DNA of 64,000 nucleotides from Paludisphaera borealis (lineage in GTDB: Bacteria; Planctomycetota; Planctomycetia; Isosphaerales; Isosphaeraceae): positions 3,906,001 to 3,970,000 of the forward strand of contig NZ_CP019082.1 of NCBI RefSeq assembly GCF_001956985.1, read 5' to 3'. The position numbers and the translations under genes were made by a program. This document shows positions 26,613 to 34,438 of the stretch, piece by piece. Positions within the stretch are counted from its first letter, which is position 1, and each line of letters begins with the position of its first letter. The notes beneath the pieces are model-generated. The model was given only the letters and a program-made list of their open reading frames with translations. It ran no database searches and had not been told where the DNA came from.

Positions 26613-26653
26613 TTCAATCCAGCTATGTTACCGCCCGACCTCGTAAGGCGGTC
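26511..26653. repeat. Direct repeat copy 1: methylase tail and downstream flank
   Basis: 143 bases covering the end of the methylase gene (from [10 protein letters not shown] onward) and its 3' flank through CTCGTAAGGCGGTC. Copy 2 at 29161-29294 matches it at an estimated 85-90% identity by eye, differing by one 9-base (three-codon) indel and scattered substitutions. Within it, ACCGCC-N11-GGCGGT (26630-26652) can pair as a weak terminator. The two copies bound the OLD insert. Confidence 0.85.
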
Positions 26654-26762
26654 AGACCGCTGCGTTAATTTCGGGCATTACCTGCGCGAAGCGACCCCAG
26701 AAGCTCACACCATGAGCCGGTGTCGGCTCATTCGATCTCTGGATTTCTGCGAGAGAAGAGCA

Positions 26763-28991
26763 ATGAAGCTCAGTGAAGTCTGCGTCAAGAATTACAAAGG
26801 ACTCCGCGACGTCACGGTGCCGCTCTCGCAGTTTGCCTGTGTAATCGGCCATAATAACGCTGGCAAATCTACACTTCTTCAATCTTTAATTCTCTTCATC
26901 GAAGGCAAGAAGCTGACGCCTTCTCATTACTACGACACTAATCAGGAAATCATCGTCGCCGTCACTATCACGGACGTGTCCGAGGACGATTTGCAGTTGG
27001 TCGTTAACGAAGACCACCGTGAGCGACTTCGAGCGGGTCTGACTGATTCCTCCCTGAAACTTGTCCGCCGGTATGGCATCGACGGCTCTTCCAAACTCCG
27101 TTGGAAGGTCGCCGTGCCGAAGGATGAACGATTCCAGACAGCGAGTATCGACGCTCTACTCAAGGGGAAGAAGCCGAGTACTTCGTTTGCCGAGGAAGTC
27201 GAAGGCGTATACCCCGAGCTGAGCGGCAAGCTCGGAGCTCGCCCAAACCAGTCGCATGTGAGGGAGCTGATATCGGAATTGGTCCGTTCGCTGCCCGCTG
27301 AAGACATGCTCGTAGATGAGACGGAGCTTCCGACCGGCTACGACGCAAGCGTTCGAGCACTGCTGCCCGAACCGATTTACATCCCGGCCGTCAAAGACTT
27401 CAGCGACGACATCAAGACCAAGGAAAGTACTTCGTTTGGAAAAATCATCGGTATTCTTCTGAATGCCATCGCCCCCGAGCTGTCCGAGGCCGACGAGGCA
27501 TTCAAATTACTTAACAAGAAATTAAATATACTTCTACTCCCTAATGGAACAACATCAGACGACAGACTTGATGCGGTACAACGCATCGAGTCGATGGTCC
27601 GGTCGCTCGTGCGAGAACACTTCCCCGCGGTTGACATCGAACTCCAAATCCCGCCGCCGGAAATTAAGACGATTCTCTCGAGTGCCCGAATCTTGGTCGA
27701 CGACGGAGTCAAAGGAGAGTTGGAAGCGAAGGGCGACGGCCTGAGGCGTTCGGTAGCATTCGCGATTCTGAGAGGCATCGCCCAACTCAAGCGAGACCCA
27801 TCGTTCAACCCCCAAGTCAAGAAGACAAATGCCGGGTTCCTGCTACTTTTCGAGGAGCCCGAACTCTACCTTCATCCAAAGGCTCAAAGAGTTCTCTTCG
27901 ACGCCCTTCGAGTCATCTCAGAAACCGACCAAGTCCTCGTTAGCACACACTCGCCTTTATTCTTTTCGCATCGTTGCACCGAGACCTTCATCAAGATGGT
28001 CAAGACTCAGGGCGAGGTTGGGCAAAAGCCTTTCGGACAGGCCTTGCAGGTCGATCTCAGCAAGCTCGATGACAAGGCCAGCTTCCAACTACTCAGCTTT
28101 GAGCTGAATGATTACGCGTTTTTCAGTAGGACCATCGTCCTTGTCGAGGGCGACACGGACCATCTCGTCTTCCCCCACATGGCGAAAGTTTTGAATCCTA
28201 CTTGGTGCGTTGACCGTGAAGACATTTCGATTTGCCGAGTTCATGGGAAAGGTAACATCCCCCGCTACACAAAGTTTCTCAAGAGCCTCCAGGTTCGTGT
28301 CGTTGTGCTAGCCGACTTGGATTGCCTGCTAGAGGGCTTCGACCGCCTGGGCGGCTCTGAGGCATGCTCCAAACTGAGAAACCAGCTTCTCGCCCGAATC
28401 GACAAAGTTCTTGCGAAGGAGATTGAGGAGGGGGACTTCGGCGAGGACGCCGAGGAACTTCGTCAGCAACTCATCGAACGCGGCACGGCAGACCTCGCCA
28501 TCTCGAACCTGTCTCAGCTTGCGCAAAGAAAAATAATCAGCATGTCTACGTCTCCAATTAAGAAGGGCCAATGGGATGACCTCATCGACAAATTCAATCG
28601 CGTCCTATCTGGCGAGGGGACTTTTGAGGACCTTAAGCGGTCGGGTGACGCGTTCTTCGACAAGCAAATCGCCAAGAATCGCCAGCTCGTTCTCGAACGC
28701 GGCGACGACCCTGAGACTGAACGGCTAAAGCATTCCGTACTCATTAGCCTTCGTGAATCGGACATCTTCCTACTGAGCCGTGGCTCGATTGAGAAGTATC
28801 TTCCGTCTCACATCTCTGGTCGTGACAAGACCTCAAAGGCCCTCACTTTCTGCGAGACCGTATGCGAACGCGATGACATTCTATCTTTATGCGACGAGGT
28901 TCCCACTAATGCCGAAGGGGGCGTTCAAAATGAGCTTGAATGCTTATTTTCACGCATTTTCACTAATGCCCAACAATCGACCGTCGCATGA
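26763..28991 (+). CDS. OLD-family ATP-dependent nuclease (ABC ATPase plus Toprim)
   Basis: 742 residues from the ATG at 26763, preceded by AGAGAAGAG; an open frame reaches back to 26625 but would include the methylase flank. The N-terminus has a Walker A GHNNAGKST (29-37) in an ABC/SMC-type ATPase. FEEPELYLHP and VLVSTHSPLF form the Walker B and H-loop. A C-terminal Toprim nuclease follows with E462 in VLVEGDTDH and D518/D520 in VVLADLDCL. OLD proteins are defence nucleases against phage. No UvrD/GajB helicase follows, so this is the single-gene class 1 kind. Codon use and GC are clearly lower than in neighbours, and duplicated methylase ends flank it, both signs of horizontal gain. Confidence 0.9.
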   Translation: MKLSEVCVKNYKGLRDVTVPLSQFACVIGHNNAGKSTLLQSLILFIEGKKLTPSHYYDTNQEIIVAVTITDVSEDDLQLVVNEDHRERLRAGLTDSSLKLVRRYGIDGSSKLRWKVAVPKDERFQTASIDALLKGKKPSTSFAEEVEGVYPELSGKLGARPNQSHVRELISELVRSLPAEDMLVDETELPTGYDASVRALLPEPIYIPAVKDFSDDIKTKESTSFGKIIGILLNAIAPELSEADEAFKLLNKKLNILLLPNGTTSDDRLDAVQRIESMVRSLVREHFPAVDIELQIPPPEIKTILSSARILVDDGVKGELEAKGDGLRRSVAFAILRGIAQLKRDPSFNPQVKKTNAGFLLLFEEPELYLHPKAQRVLFDALRVISETDQVLVSTHSPLFFSHRCTETFIKMVKTQGEVGQKPFGQALQVDLSKLDDKASFQLLSFELNDYAFFSRTIVLVEGDTDHLVFPHMAKVLNPTWCVDREDISICRVHGKGNIPRYTKFLKSLQVRVVVLADLDCLLEGFDRLGGSEACSKLRNQLLARIDKVLAKEIEEGDFGEDAEELRQQLIERGTADLAISNLSQLAQRKIISMSTSPIKKGQWDDLIDKFNRVLSGEGTFEDLKRSGDAFFDKQIAKNRQLVLERGDDPETERLKHSVLISLRESDIFLLSRGSIEKYLPSHISGRDKTSKALTFCETVCERDDILSLCDEVPTNAEGGVQNELECLFSRIFTNAQQSTVA

Positions 28992-29160
28992 GCCGGATTA
29001 GCTGTCCGTAATTCCTTAACGATTCACGAGCGAGGGCACTCTGTCTGAACGAGGAAGCCGCTCGTAAGAAGTCCCATTCCCAGCCGAGCACGAAGTTGGC
29101 GCCGGCGGCAGCCTTGGCATCGTCCGCTGGGATCTCGAACCGGCCATGAGTCCCGACGCC

Positions 29161-29294
29161 GCCCAGCGCGGCCAGCCCCTCGAAGGCGGTGCCGAACCCC
29201 TCGCCGGCGGCAAGCAGACGCCGACCAACGGCAAGCGCCGAAGCAAGGCATAGTTCAATCCCGCTATGTTACTGCCCGACCTCGTAAGGCGGTC
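29161..29294. repeat. Direct repeat copy 2: remnant of the methylase 3' end
   Basis: 134 bases that still encode, in frame, AAQRGQPLEGGAEPLAGGKQ and the end of the methylase tail to a TAG, followed by the same flank TTCAATCC(C/A)GCTATGTTAC as after the intact methylase. Upstream of it the similarity stops abruptly. The 28992-29160 stretch before it contains no recognisable gene. It marks the right edge of the OLD insert. Confidence 0.85.
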
Positions 29295-29361
29295 AAAGCC
29301 CTGCGTCGTTCTTGGATGGCGGCGGACTCGTTTGAAGGGGGGCTGGTCACCGGACGTTTGC

Positions 29362-29550
29362 TCAATCGGCGTCCTTCGGCCGGGACGGGCCGTCGGATCG
29401 GCGCTCCAGCCACATGGCGCGCAGCACGCACTGCACGGCCACGAAGACGCCCACGCCGCAGTAAGCGGCGATGTCTTGATAGCCCATGCCGGACCGCCAC
29501 AGCCGCAAGGACTCGGCGTCCCGCGCCGTGGAATTCATCGGCCTCGCCAT
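29362..29550 (-). CDS. Small HTH-like protein
   Basis: 62 residues from the ATG at 29550; the frame is open much further upstream but that part is Arg/Pro-rich and unconvincing. The core RDAESLRLWRSGMGYQDIAA resembles the first helices of a helix-turn-helix (compare families reading RxxEILRLWRxGxSYxxIA), followed by a more hydrophobic stretch GVGVFVAVQCVLRAMWLE that fits less well. It may be a small DNA-binding protein left by a mobile element. Alternative start at the second Met four residues later. Low certainty. Confidence 0.4.
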   Translation of the reverse strand: MARPMNSTARDAESLRLWRSGMGYQDIAAYCGVGVFVAVQCVLRAMWLERRSDGPSRPKDAD

Positions 29551-30151
29551 GGTCGGCGCCTCCTCCACCATCCCATCGTCGCCGCCGCGTTCAGCCGGCG
29601 GATCGGCGCGCGGACAGGCCGCCGCCGCCGGCTCCATGCCGACGGCGACGGCTCGTTCCCATACCATGCGCGAGGGCTTCAAAAGCCCTCGTCTCAATCC
29701 TAGAACGGGTTTCCGGCCGCGTCCCGCCGACGCAGAAGATTCGTCTTCTTTCCCGATGCTCGGATCGCCGTCACGGTCGTCTTGAAACCGGGCTCGCCGG
29801 TGCGTTCGAACCGCGGCGTCGGGACGCATCGAAGCACTAGTTGCATAAAACTCTGAGTTTGTTTGTGTGGGTGATTGACGACCAATTCCGATTCTGGTTA
29901 ATTAAGCCTTGCACGGCGGCAATGAAACCGACACATCAATAGCCACGACGAGGCGGCTCACGGACCCGCACGACCGGCGTACTCGCCCGATCACGCGGGA
30001 CAGTGGCGAATCCAACCTTTTCCCCTACTTGCGTGAAGCCGACGCCGGGAGTCCCCCGTATTCGGCCTAAGTAGGGGCAAGGACGGCGTGAGGATACGCT
30101 CCAGGACATCACCTAGCCCGACCAAGCCAATCCGAATACACAGGAAATCCC
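29551..30151. other. 601-base gene-poor stretch with two inverted repeats
   Basis: No convincing gene. CGAGGGCTT-CAA-AAGCCCTCG at 29671-29691 is a perfect 9-bp hairpin. CCCCTACTT at 30022-30030 pairs with AAGTAGGGG at 30069-30077, with inner GCCGA/TTCGGC pairing, giving a longer stem-loop. The part 29830-29940 is AT-richer than anything nearby and looks like old mobile-element or promoter sequence for the gene at 30152. Confidence 0.5.
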
Positions 30152-30418
30152 ATGAGCCACGCCTTGGCTGATCCGGACCTTTCACTTCCCCCCGCCGGCC
30201 CGTCCGGAGCCCGCGCCCGGCGTGCGGTCAAGGCCGCACAAGCCAGCGGCCGCCGCCGCCTGGTCGACCCGGCGACCTGCGAGCGCGACTACTCGCGGGC
30301 CGAGATGGAGTTCATGCTCGCCATGGACGCCTACAAGCAGCGCAGCGGCCGGATGTTCCCCACCTGGAGCGAGGTACTCGAAGTGCTCCGCACGCTCGGC
30401 TATGAGAAGCCCGCCTGA
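30152..30418 (+). CDS. Small planctomycete-specific conserved-type protein
   Basis: 88 residues, with ACAGGAAATCCC before the ATG as a possible ribosome-binding site. After a Pro/Ala/Arg-rich N-terminal half comes the pattern [20 protein letters not shown] followed by [19 protein letters not shown] recognise this as a motif seen in many short planctomycete proteins, of unknown function. No catalytic residues, signal or membrane segment. The helical C-terminal half could be a protein-binding module. Confidence 0.7.
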   Translation: MSHALADPDLSLPPAGPSGARARRAVKAAQASGRRRLVDPATCERDYSRAEMEFMLAMDAYKQRSGRMFPTWSEVLEVLRTLGYEKPA

Positions 30419-30458
30419 GTGAACAGCCTCAAGCCGAGAGGAATACCCGGCTTTGAGA

Positions 30459-30823
30459 TCATTGGGGGTGGAACAGCCGCCGCAGGGGCACCGCGAAGCT
30501 GTGGTAGACTCGCGAGCCCAGGAAGTAGCTCCGCGCCTTCTTTCGGCATTTGCCCGGATTCGTCGAGCTCTCGCAGGCCGCGTACATGTCGCACAAAAAC
30601 TGGCGGTCGCAGTCCCGGGGCGATGTCTCGCAGGTATCGTGCGCCTGGCACGCCGGTCGGAAGTCGGCGCCGAAGAATCCTTGCTTCACCAGTCGGTTGC
30701 CGCCCCATGTCTCGCCCGCCCCGCACGGCCGGTAGGGCAGCCAGACGGCGAGTGCGCCGGCCAGGAGGATTGTCGAGAGTGTGACTCGCAGGATGATTCC
30801 CGTATAGACGCGATCCGGCGCAT
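30459..30823 (-). pseudogene. Small phospholipase A2-like protein with probable frameshift near its start
   Basis: The coding signal in one minus-strand frame contains GETWGGNRLVKQGFFGADF and PACQAHDTC, a PLA2-type His-Asp site between cysteines, then DCDRQFLCDMYAAC and a Lys/Arg-rich end. Upstream in the same frame is a good membrane/signal segment (LRVTLSTILLAGALAVWLPY), but there is no ATG before the next stop. An ATG at 30823 begins MRRIASIR in the neighbouring frame, as expected of a leader, so adding one base near 30800 would join the two. As it stands translation could begin only at an internal GTG (30689). Either a frameshifted gene or a sequencing error. Confidence 0.55.
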
Positions 30824-31018
30824 CAGTCGTGATCCAGGGGAAGCCTCGACTGCGTTCGACGAGGGCGCATGCCGAAGCTTATCACATCGTACGCGTCAAC
30901 GACGGTCGGCCGAGCGGCCGCCGCGTCCCCCGATCGCCCCGCGATCGGAATGGCGGGCGTGATCGCTGCCCGCCGATTCGCGAGATAAGATCCCAAGAGG
31001 CCCCGGCAAGCCCAAGAT

Positions 31019-31516
31019 TCAGGCCGGCGGAGGACCGCTGCCGGGTCCTCCAGGGCCGCCGGGCGGTCCCATTGTCCGGTGCGCCTGGTGGCATTCCTTG
31101 CACGAGTTCTTGAGCGCGTCGTGGGCGACCTTGGCGGCGGCCTGGTCCTTGGCCTGGGCGGCGGCGTCGAGTTCGCCGGCCGACACGAGCCACGCGGCGG
31201 TCAGCTTCTCCCAGGATTCCTTCGAGCCCTTCTTCGGCTCCTGTTTGACGAGTTCGCCGGACTCGTGGACGTAGTCTTTCGACTGGGTCTGGATCGTCTC
31301 CCAGGGGGGAGGGGTCTCGTTCAGCTCCTTGCCGATCGTCTCGGTCAGCGACTGCGGCCCCTTGGCGAGCTTGACCATGATTTTCTTGATGGCCGGGTTG
31401 CCCGGCGGGCCGCCGGGGCCGGGGGGCGGACCGTCCATCGCTTCACCGCCGCCGCAACCGACGAGGCCGGTCAGCAGCAAGGCCAGGGCCGTCTCTTTGC
31501 GCAACAACGCAATCAT
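31019..31516 (-). CDS. Lipoprotein with a C-terminal c-type haem motif
   Basis: 165 residues. The signal peptide ends in the lipobox LTGLVGC, so it is a predicted lipoprotein anchored outside the cytoplasmic membrane. A Pro/Gly-rich linker is followed by a helical domain and, near the C-terminus, SCKECHQAHR with a CxxCH haem-binding site, the layout of cytochrome c'-like four-helix proteins. It might carry electrons or bind a small gas. The end is again Pro/Gly-rich. The neighbouring catalase-family gene is on the same strand but 120 bases away. Confidence 0.75.
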   Translation of the reverse strand: MIALLRKETALALLLTGLVGCGGGEAMDGPPPGPGGPPGNPAIKKIMVKLAKGPQSLTETIGKELNETPPPWETIQTQSKDYVHESGELVKQEPKKGSKESWEKLTAAWLVSAGELDAAAQAKDQAAAKVAHDALKNSCKECHQAHRTMGPPGGPGGPGSGPPPA

Positions 31517-31637
31517 AATTTACGCCTTTCTTCCGCGACCACGGATCGAGACGATCCACGATACCGGTCCCATCGCTGAGTAAGCGACGGGGCGCCGGCG
31601 AACGTCTCGCGGAAATTCGCAAATCATGAAATGGCGG

Positions 31638-32666
31638 TCACTCGGTCGGCTCGCGGCGGGGGACGCCGTTCAGCTCGTGGCGCTGCTTGGAGATGGCCTG
31701 GTAGATCTTCCTGCGCGAGCGGTTGATGCCTCCGAGGGGGCGATGGTCCGGGAGCGCGTGCCAGGGGGTGAACGAGAGGTTCTCGCCGAACGTCCGCCGC
31801 TCGGGGGTGTCGAACTCCTGAGGCGGGATGCGGATCGTCGCGACCTTCTGGAACGGGGCGGTCCACTCGACGGTCGGGTCCTCGACGGGCATCGCGACGG
31901 GGTCGGTCTGGACCTGGACGAAGAAGTCGAACCGGGCCTCGTGGTCCCTCAGGTGGTCGACGGCCGCGAGCCGGAGCTTGTCGGGCGAATCGACGATGCG
32001 GACCGGAGGCGCGCCGGCGAGGTAGGGCGTGGCGCGGTACTTCACGGCGGCGTCGCCGAGCTTGTAAGGGGTCGTGCTCCAGTACGCGATCCGCAGCGGG
32101 CTGTCGGGCTTCTTGCTGCCAGCTTCCCGAAGCATCTTCCATATATAATTTTGCGAGAAAAGGAACTTGAGGCCGGAGGCGACCTTGCCCAGGCCGAACC
32201 CGGGCGATTTCAGGTTGCGGAAATCCTCCATGAACGGGACGTAGTCGGCGACGTTCTTGATGAAAAACACGGGGTTGTCGAAGAGGATGAAGTCCTGGGT
32301 CGTCGCGTCCTTCTCATCCTCCAACAGCTTCGCGCCGGGGACGCCGACGAGCTTGATCGCCATGCCGTGCGCGTCCGCCTGGCGATCGTCCGCCCCCTTG
32401 CCGTTCGAGAACCGGATGTAGGCGTCGAAACTCCGGGGCTCGGCGAACACCCCGCGCCGCAGCTCGGCCGGCAGGTCGGCCGCGACCTCGAACTTCGCCT
32501 TCACGCAGCCGTGCCCCTTCATGTGCTGCCCGCGCGGGACGATCGGCTTCTCGTTGGGGTCGGTCACGCTCAGGTGGATCGCCACGATCTTGTCGATTTC
32601 GGCGGCCTCGCCCGGCGGGACCGACTCTTGACCAAGGCCCAACGGCTTTGCGTTCCCGGACACCAT
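31638..32666 (-). CDS. Catalase-family haem protein
   Basis: 342 residues from the ATG at 32666; the longer frame to 32771 is unlikely. It shows the catalase core of the small catalase-like group: KGHGCVKAKF, where the His aligns with the distal catalytic histidine; FDAYIRFSNGKGADDRQAD, the conserved RFS region; and HGMAIKLVGV. The usual N-terminal arm and C-terminal domains of full catalases are missing, as is normal in this group (SrpA-like). Possible peroxidase or lyase activity; substrate unknown. No signal peptide. The haem lipoprotein lies downstream. Confidence 0.82.
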   Translation of the reverse strand: MVSGNAKPLGLGQESVPPGEAAEIDKIVAIHLSVTDPNEKPIVPRGQHMKGHGCVKAKFEVAADLPAELRRGVFAEPRSFDAYIRFSNGKGADDRQADAHGMAIKLVGVPGAKLLEDEKDATTQDFILFDNPVFFIKNVADYVPFMEDFRNLKSPGFGLGKVASGLKFLFSQNYIWKMLREAGSKKPDSPLRIAYWSTTPYKLGDAAVKYRATPYLAGAPPVRIVDSPDKLRLAAVDHLRDHEARFDFFVQVQTDPVAMPVEDPTVEWTAPFQKVATIRIPPQEFDTPERRTFGENLSFTPWHALPDHRPLGGINRSRRKIYQAISKQRHELNGVPRREPTE

Positions 32667-32726
32667 GGAAAACCGCCTCGTCTCACCAGGGATCGGGCTC
32701 CGACTACACGACAGCGGGAGACTCCC

Positions 32727-32775
32727 GCTTAATTGAACTATCGGTCGATGGAGGGTCTTGGGATCATGCAAGTCT
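32727..32775. repeat. About 50-base repeat, copy 1
   Basis: Contains TTGAACTATCGGTCGATGGA, then GGGTCTTGGGATCATGCAAG. The same block with substitutions and a small insertion recurs at 33190-33245. It overlaps the 3' end of the small gene at 32738-33022. Possibly the boundary of a tandem duplication. Confidence 0.7.
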
Positions 32776-33022
32776 CTCCTGCCCCGCCTACAAGACTCGC
32801 TGGTTCTGGGGTCAAGATTTCATCAAGTATCTCAAACCCTAGCTGTTTCATACGATTGCATACAGCCTCATTCACTTCGTCGCTCTCAATGAGCATTAGC
32901 ACGCTGTTCAACTTATTAAACACACAATACCCTCCCCTTAGGTCGGGTGATTTGAGAAGCACCCAGCCCGCAGCCTTTCCAGACTTCAGCAGGCGCTCGT
33001 ACTCAGCCAAGGCATCACGCAT
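32738..33022 (-). CDS. Small hypothetical protein
   Basis: 94 residues from the ATG at 33022. The N-terminal 70 residues (RDALAEYERLLKSGKAAGW, then CVFNKLNSVLMLIES) look like a folded alpha/beta protein with an even composition unlike the Arg-rich shadows around it. The last 20 or so residues are encoded by the repeat. No family is recognised, and no strong ribosome-binding site is seen. GC is lower than that of the flanking genes. Confidence 0.45.
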   Translation of the reverse strand: MRDALAEYERLLKSGKAAGWVLLKSPDLRGGYCVFNKLNSVLMLIESDEVNEAVCNRMKQLGFEILDEILTPEPASLVGGAGETCMIPRPSIDR

Positions 33023-33043
33023 TTTCTGTCACTGTGTCACAAT

Positions 33044-33190
33044 TTAGATTAATCGAAAGAGGAACCCGATTTCTGAAACGAGGAGCGCGACGGCCGGCAC
33101 GAGGAGCACGACGCCCGCAAATAATAAGCAGACGGTCCCCCCGCTCGCCAATGATCGACCACCGTCGACGACGCCGCCCGGCGAAAGCCC
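33044..33190 (-). pseudogene. Remnant copy of the small membrane protein at 33209
   Basis: The frame encodes GGTVCLLFAGVVLLVPAVAL followed by LLVSEIGFLFRLI and a stop, matching KWTVCFFAAVELLVPIVAFL of the next gene in sequence and position. The N-terminal third is degraded and has no start. It is therefore a decayed tandem duplicate. Confidence 0.6.
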
Positions 33191-33245
33191 GCTGGATTGA
33201 AATATCGATTAATAGAGGGTCTTAGACTTGGTATCATGCAAGTCC
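33190..33245. repeat. About 50-base repeat, copy 2
   Basis: TTGAAATATCGATTAATAGA, then GGGTCTTAGACTTGGTATCA, matching copy 1 at 32727-32775. It overlaps the 3' end of the small membrane protein gene. Confidence 0.7.
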
Positions 33246-33424
33246 CGCCAGATCCTTCTATTGACCAGCCAGAGGAACGCGACGATTGGCACGAGGAGTT
33301 CGACGGCCGCAAAAAAACAGACGGTCCACTTGTTCGTGGTAGCCGCCATAAGTTGGAACGAGGCGCGACAGGCGATGAGGTAGCACACGAATCCCGCAAA
33401 GGCTCGCGATCCGCGGCGCTTCAT
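33209..33424 (-). CDS. Small two-helix membrane protein
   Basis: 71 residues, preceded by GGGAGA. Two membrane segments: about 8-28 (RAFAGFVCYLIACRASFQLM) and 33-54 (WTVCFFAAVELLVPIVAFLW), with a basic linker after. A decayed paralog lies just downstream. The intradiol dioxygenase gene is upstream on the same strand after about 40 bases. Function unknown. Confidence 0.5.
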   Translation of the reverse strand: MKRRGSRAFAGFVCYLIACRASFQLMAATTNKWTVCFFAAVELLVPIVAFLWLVNRRIWRDLHDTKSKTLY

Positions 33425-33463
33425 GGCCTGTCTCCCTTTCGTCGAATCGGCCGCCCTATCGGC

Positions 33464-34135
33464 TCAGGCTTCCGGCGTGACGCCGATAACGAGGTCGCCT
33501 CGGGCGGAGAGTTCGCCGATCTTGGAGCCTTCGACGGGGGTGAAGGCGAGGGTCAGGGCGTCGCGGTCCTTGGGATCGCGGAGGCTCTTGTAGATGCCGT
33601 CGCGTTCGTTTTCGGGGGAGCCCTTGATGTAGAACTGCGTCGTCAGCAGCTCCTTGCGCCCCTTGCGGACCTTGACGTGGATGTGAGGCGCGCGGCCGGT
33701 GTAGGCGACGGGCTTGATCGTCCGGAAGTAGTATTCGCCGGTCGAGCCGGTGAGGAACCGGCCGAAGCCCTGGAAGTTGGCGTTGAACTTGCCGTGCGCG
33801 GGGTCTTTGGTGTGGAGGTACGCGCCGTTGGCGTCGACCTGCCAGATCTCGATCAGGGCATTGCGGATCGGCTCGCCCTTGCTGTCGAGCAGGCGGCCCG
33901 TGAGGTGGGTGATCTCGCCGACGGCCGAGGTCAGATTGTCGTTGACGACGATCAGGTCGTTGTCGGTGTCGAGCGGCAGCTTGTCGGGGTAGAAAGGCCC
34001 CTCGGTCTGGCTGGGCGTCCGCATCAGCTCGTCGGCGAACGCGCCCCGGGCCGCGAAGGCCGACGCCCCCAGCGCCAGCGATCCCAGAAACGCACGCCGA
34101 TGGGTCGGCCGGTCGATCGATTCGAAGCGGTGCAT
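33464..34135 (-). CDS. Exported intradiol ring-cleavage dioxygenase
   Basis: 223 residues from the ATG at 34135, preceded by GGAGG. The leader has THRRAFLGSLALGASAFAAR, a twin-arginine-like signal. The catalytic domain has TEGPFYPDKLP, an Ig-like beta core with EIWQVDANGAYLH, and the iron-binding segment GEYYFRTIKPVAYTGRAPH then IHVKVRKG, which provide Tyr and His ligands of the non-haem Fe(III) site. Related to the protocatechuate 3,4-dioxygenase beta chain, here single-gene and exported, as is common in planctomycetes. Substrate unknown; it may act on plant or humic phenolics. Confidence 0.88.
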   Translation of the reverse strand: MHRFESIDRPTHRRAFLGSLALGASAFAARGAFADELMRTPSQTEGPFYPDKLPLDTDNDLIVVNDNLTSAVGEITHLTGRLLDSKGEPIRNALIEIWQVDANGAYLHTKDPAHGKFNANFQGFGRFLTGSTGEYYFRTIKPVAYTGRAPHIHVKVRKGRKELLTTQFYIKGSPENERDGIYKSLRDPKDRDALTLAFTPVEGSKIGELSARGDLVIGVTPEA

Positions 34136-34438
34136 CACGAGACCTCCGGGAGGACGAGGCGAATTCACCCGACGACACGACTTCCTTGTACCACATTCCC
34201 GGCGACGCCCGCCACGGGCCGGAAGCGGTCCACGCCCCAACGGCACGGGATGATCAATTCCCCGCCGCGCGGGGACGATAAACCGCCGTTCCGATCGCGT
34301 CAGCTCCCGATCGGCAAGACGGAAGTCGAGTGAAAACCCATAGTTGCCCCGCGCCCTCATTCAGGCGCGTGATTTGCGTTCCGAGGTGGCGCTCGCTACG
34401 GATCATCCCGAGACGTCTCGCCTTCGAGTCCACATCCC
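34136..34438. other. Divergent promoter region
   Basis: 303 bases between the divergent dioxygenase and prepilin-like genes. No gene is seen. It should hold both promoters, but no clear boxes stand out. Confidence 0.4.

Noticed and set aside
29016-29258. Short minus-strand frames across the second methylase tail
   Set aside because: They are the complement of the methylase remnant and have no signal of their own.
30001-30080. Possible tRNA in the stem-loop region
   Set aside because: No cloverleaf, no T-loop consensus and no CCA-compatible acceptor stem could be drawn.
30400-30726. A 108-codon minus-strand frame overlapping the phospholipase-like gene
   Set aside because: The frame shifted by one carries the PLA2-type Cys/His-Asp motif; this one is Arg/Pro-rich.
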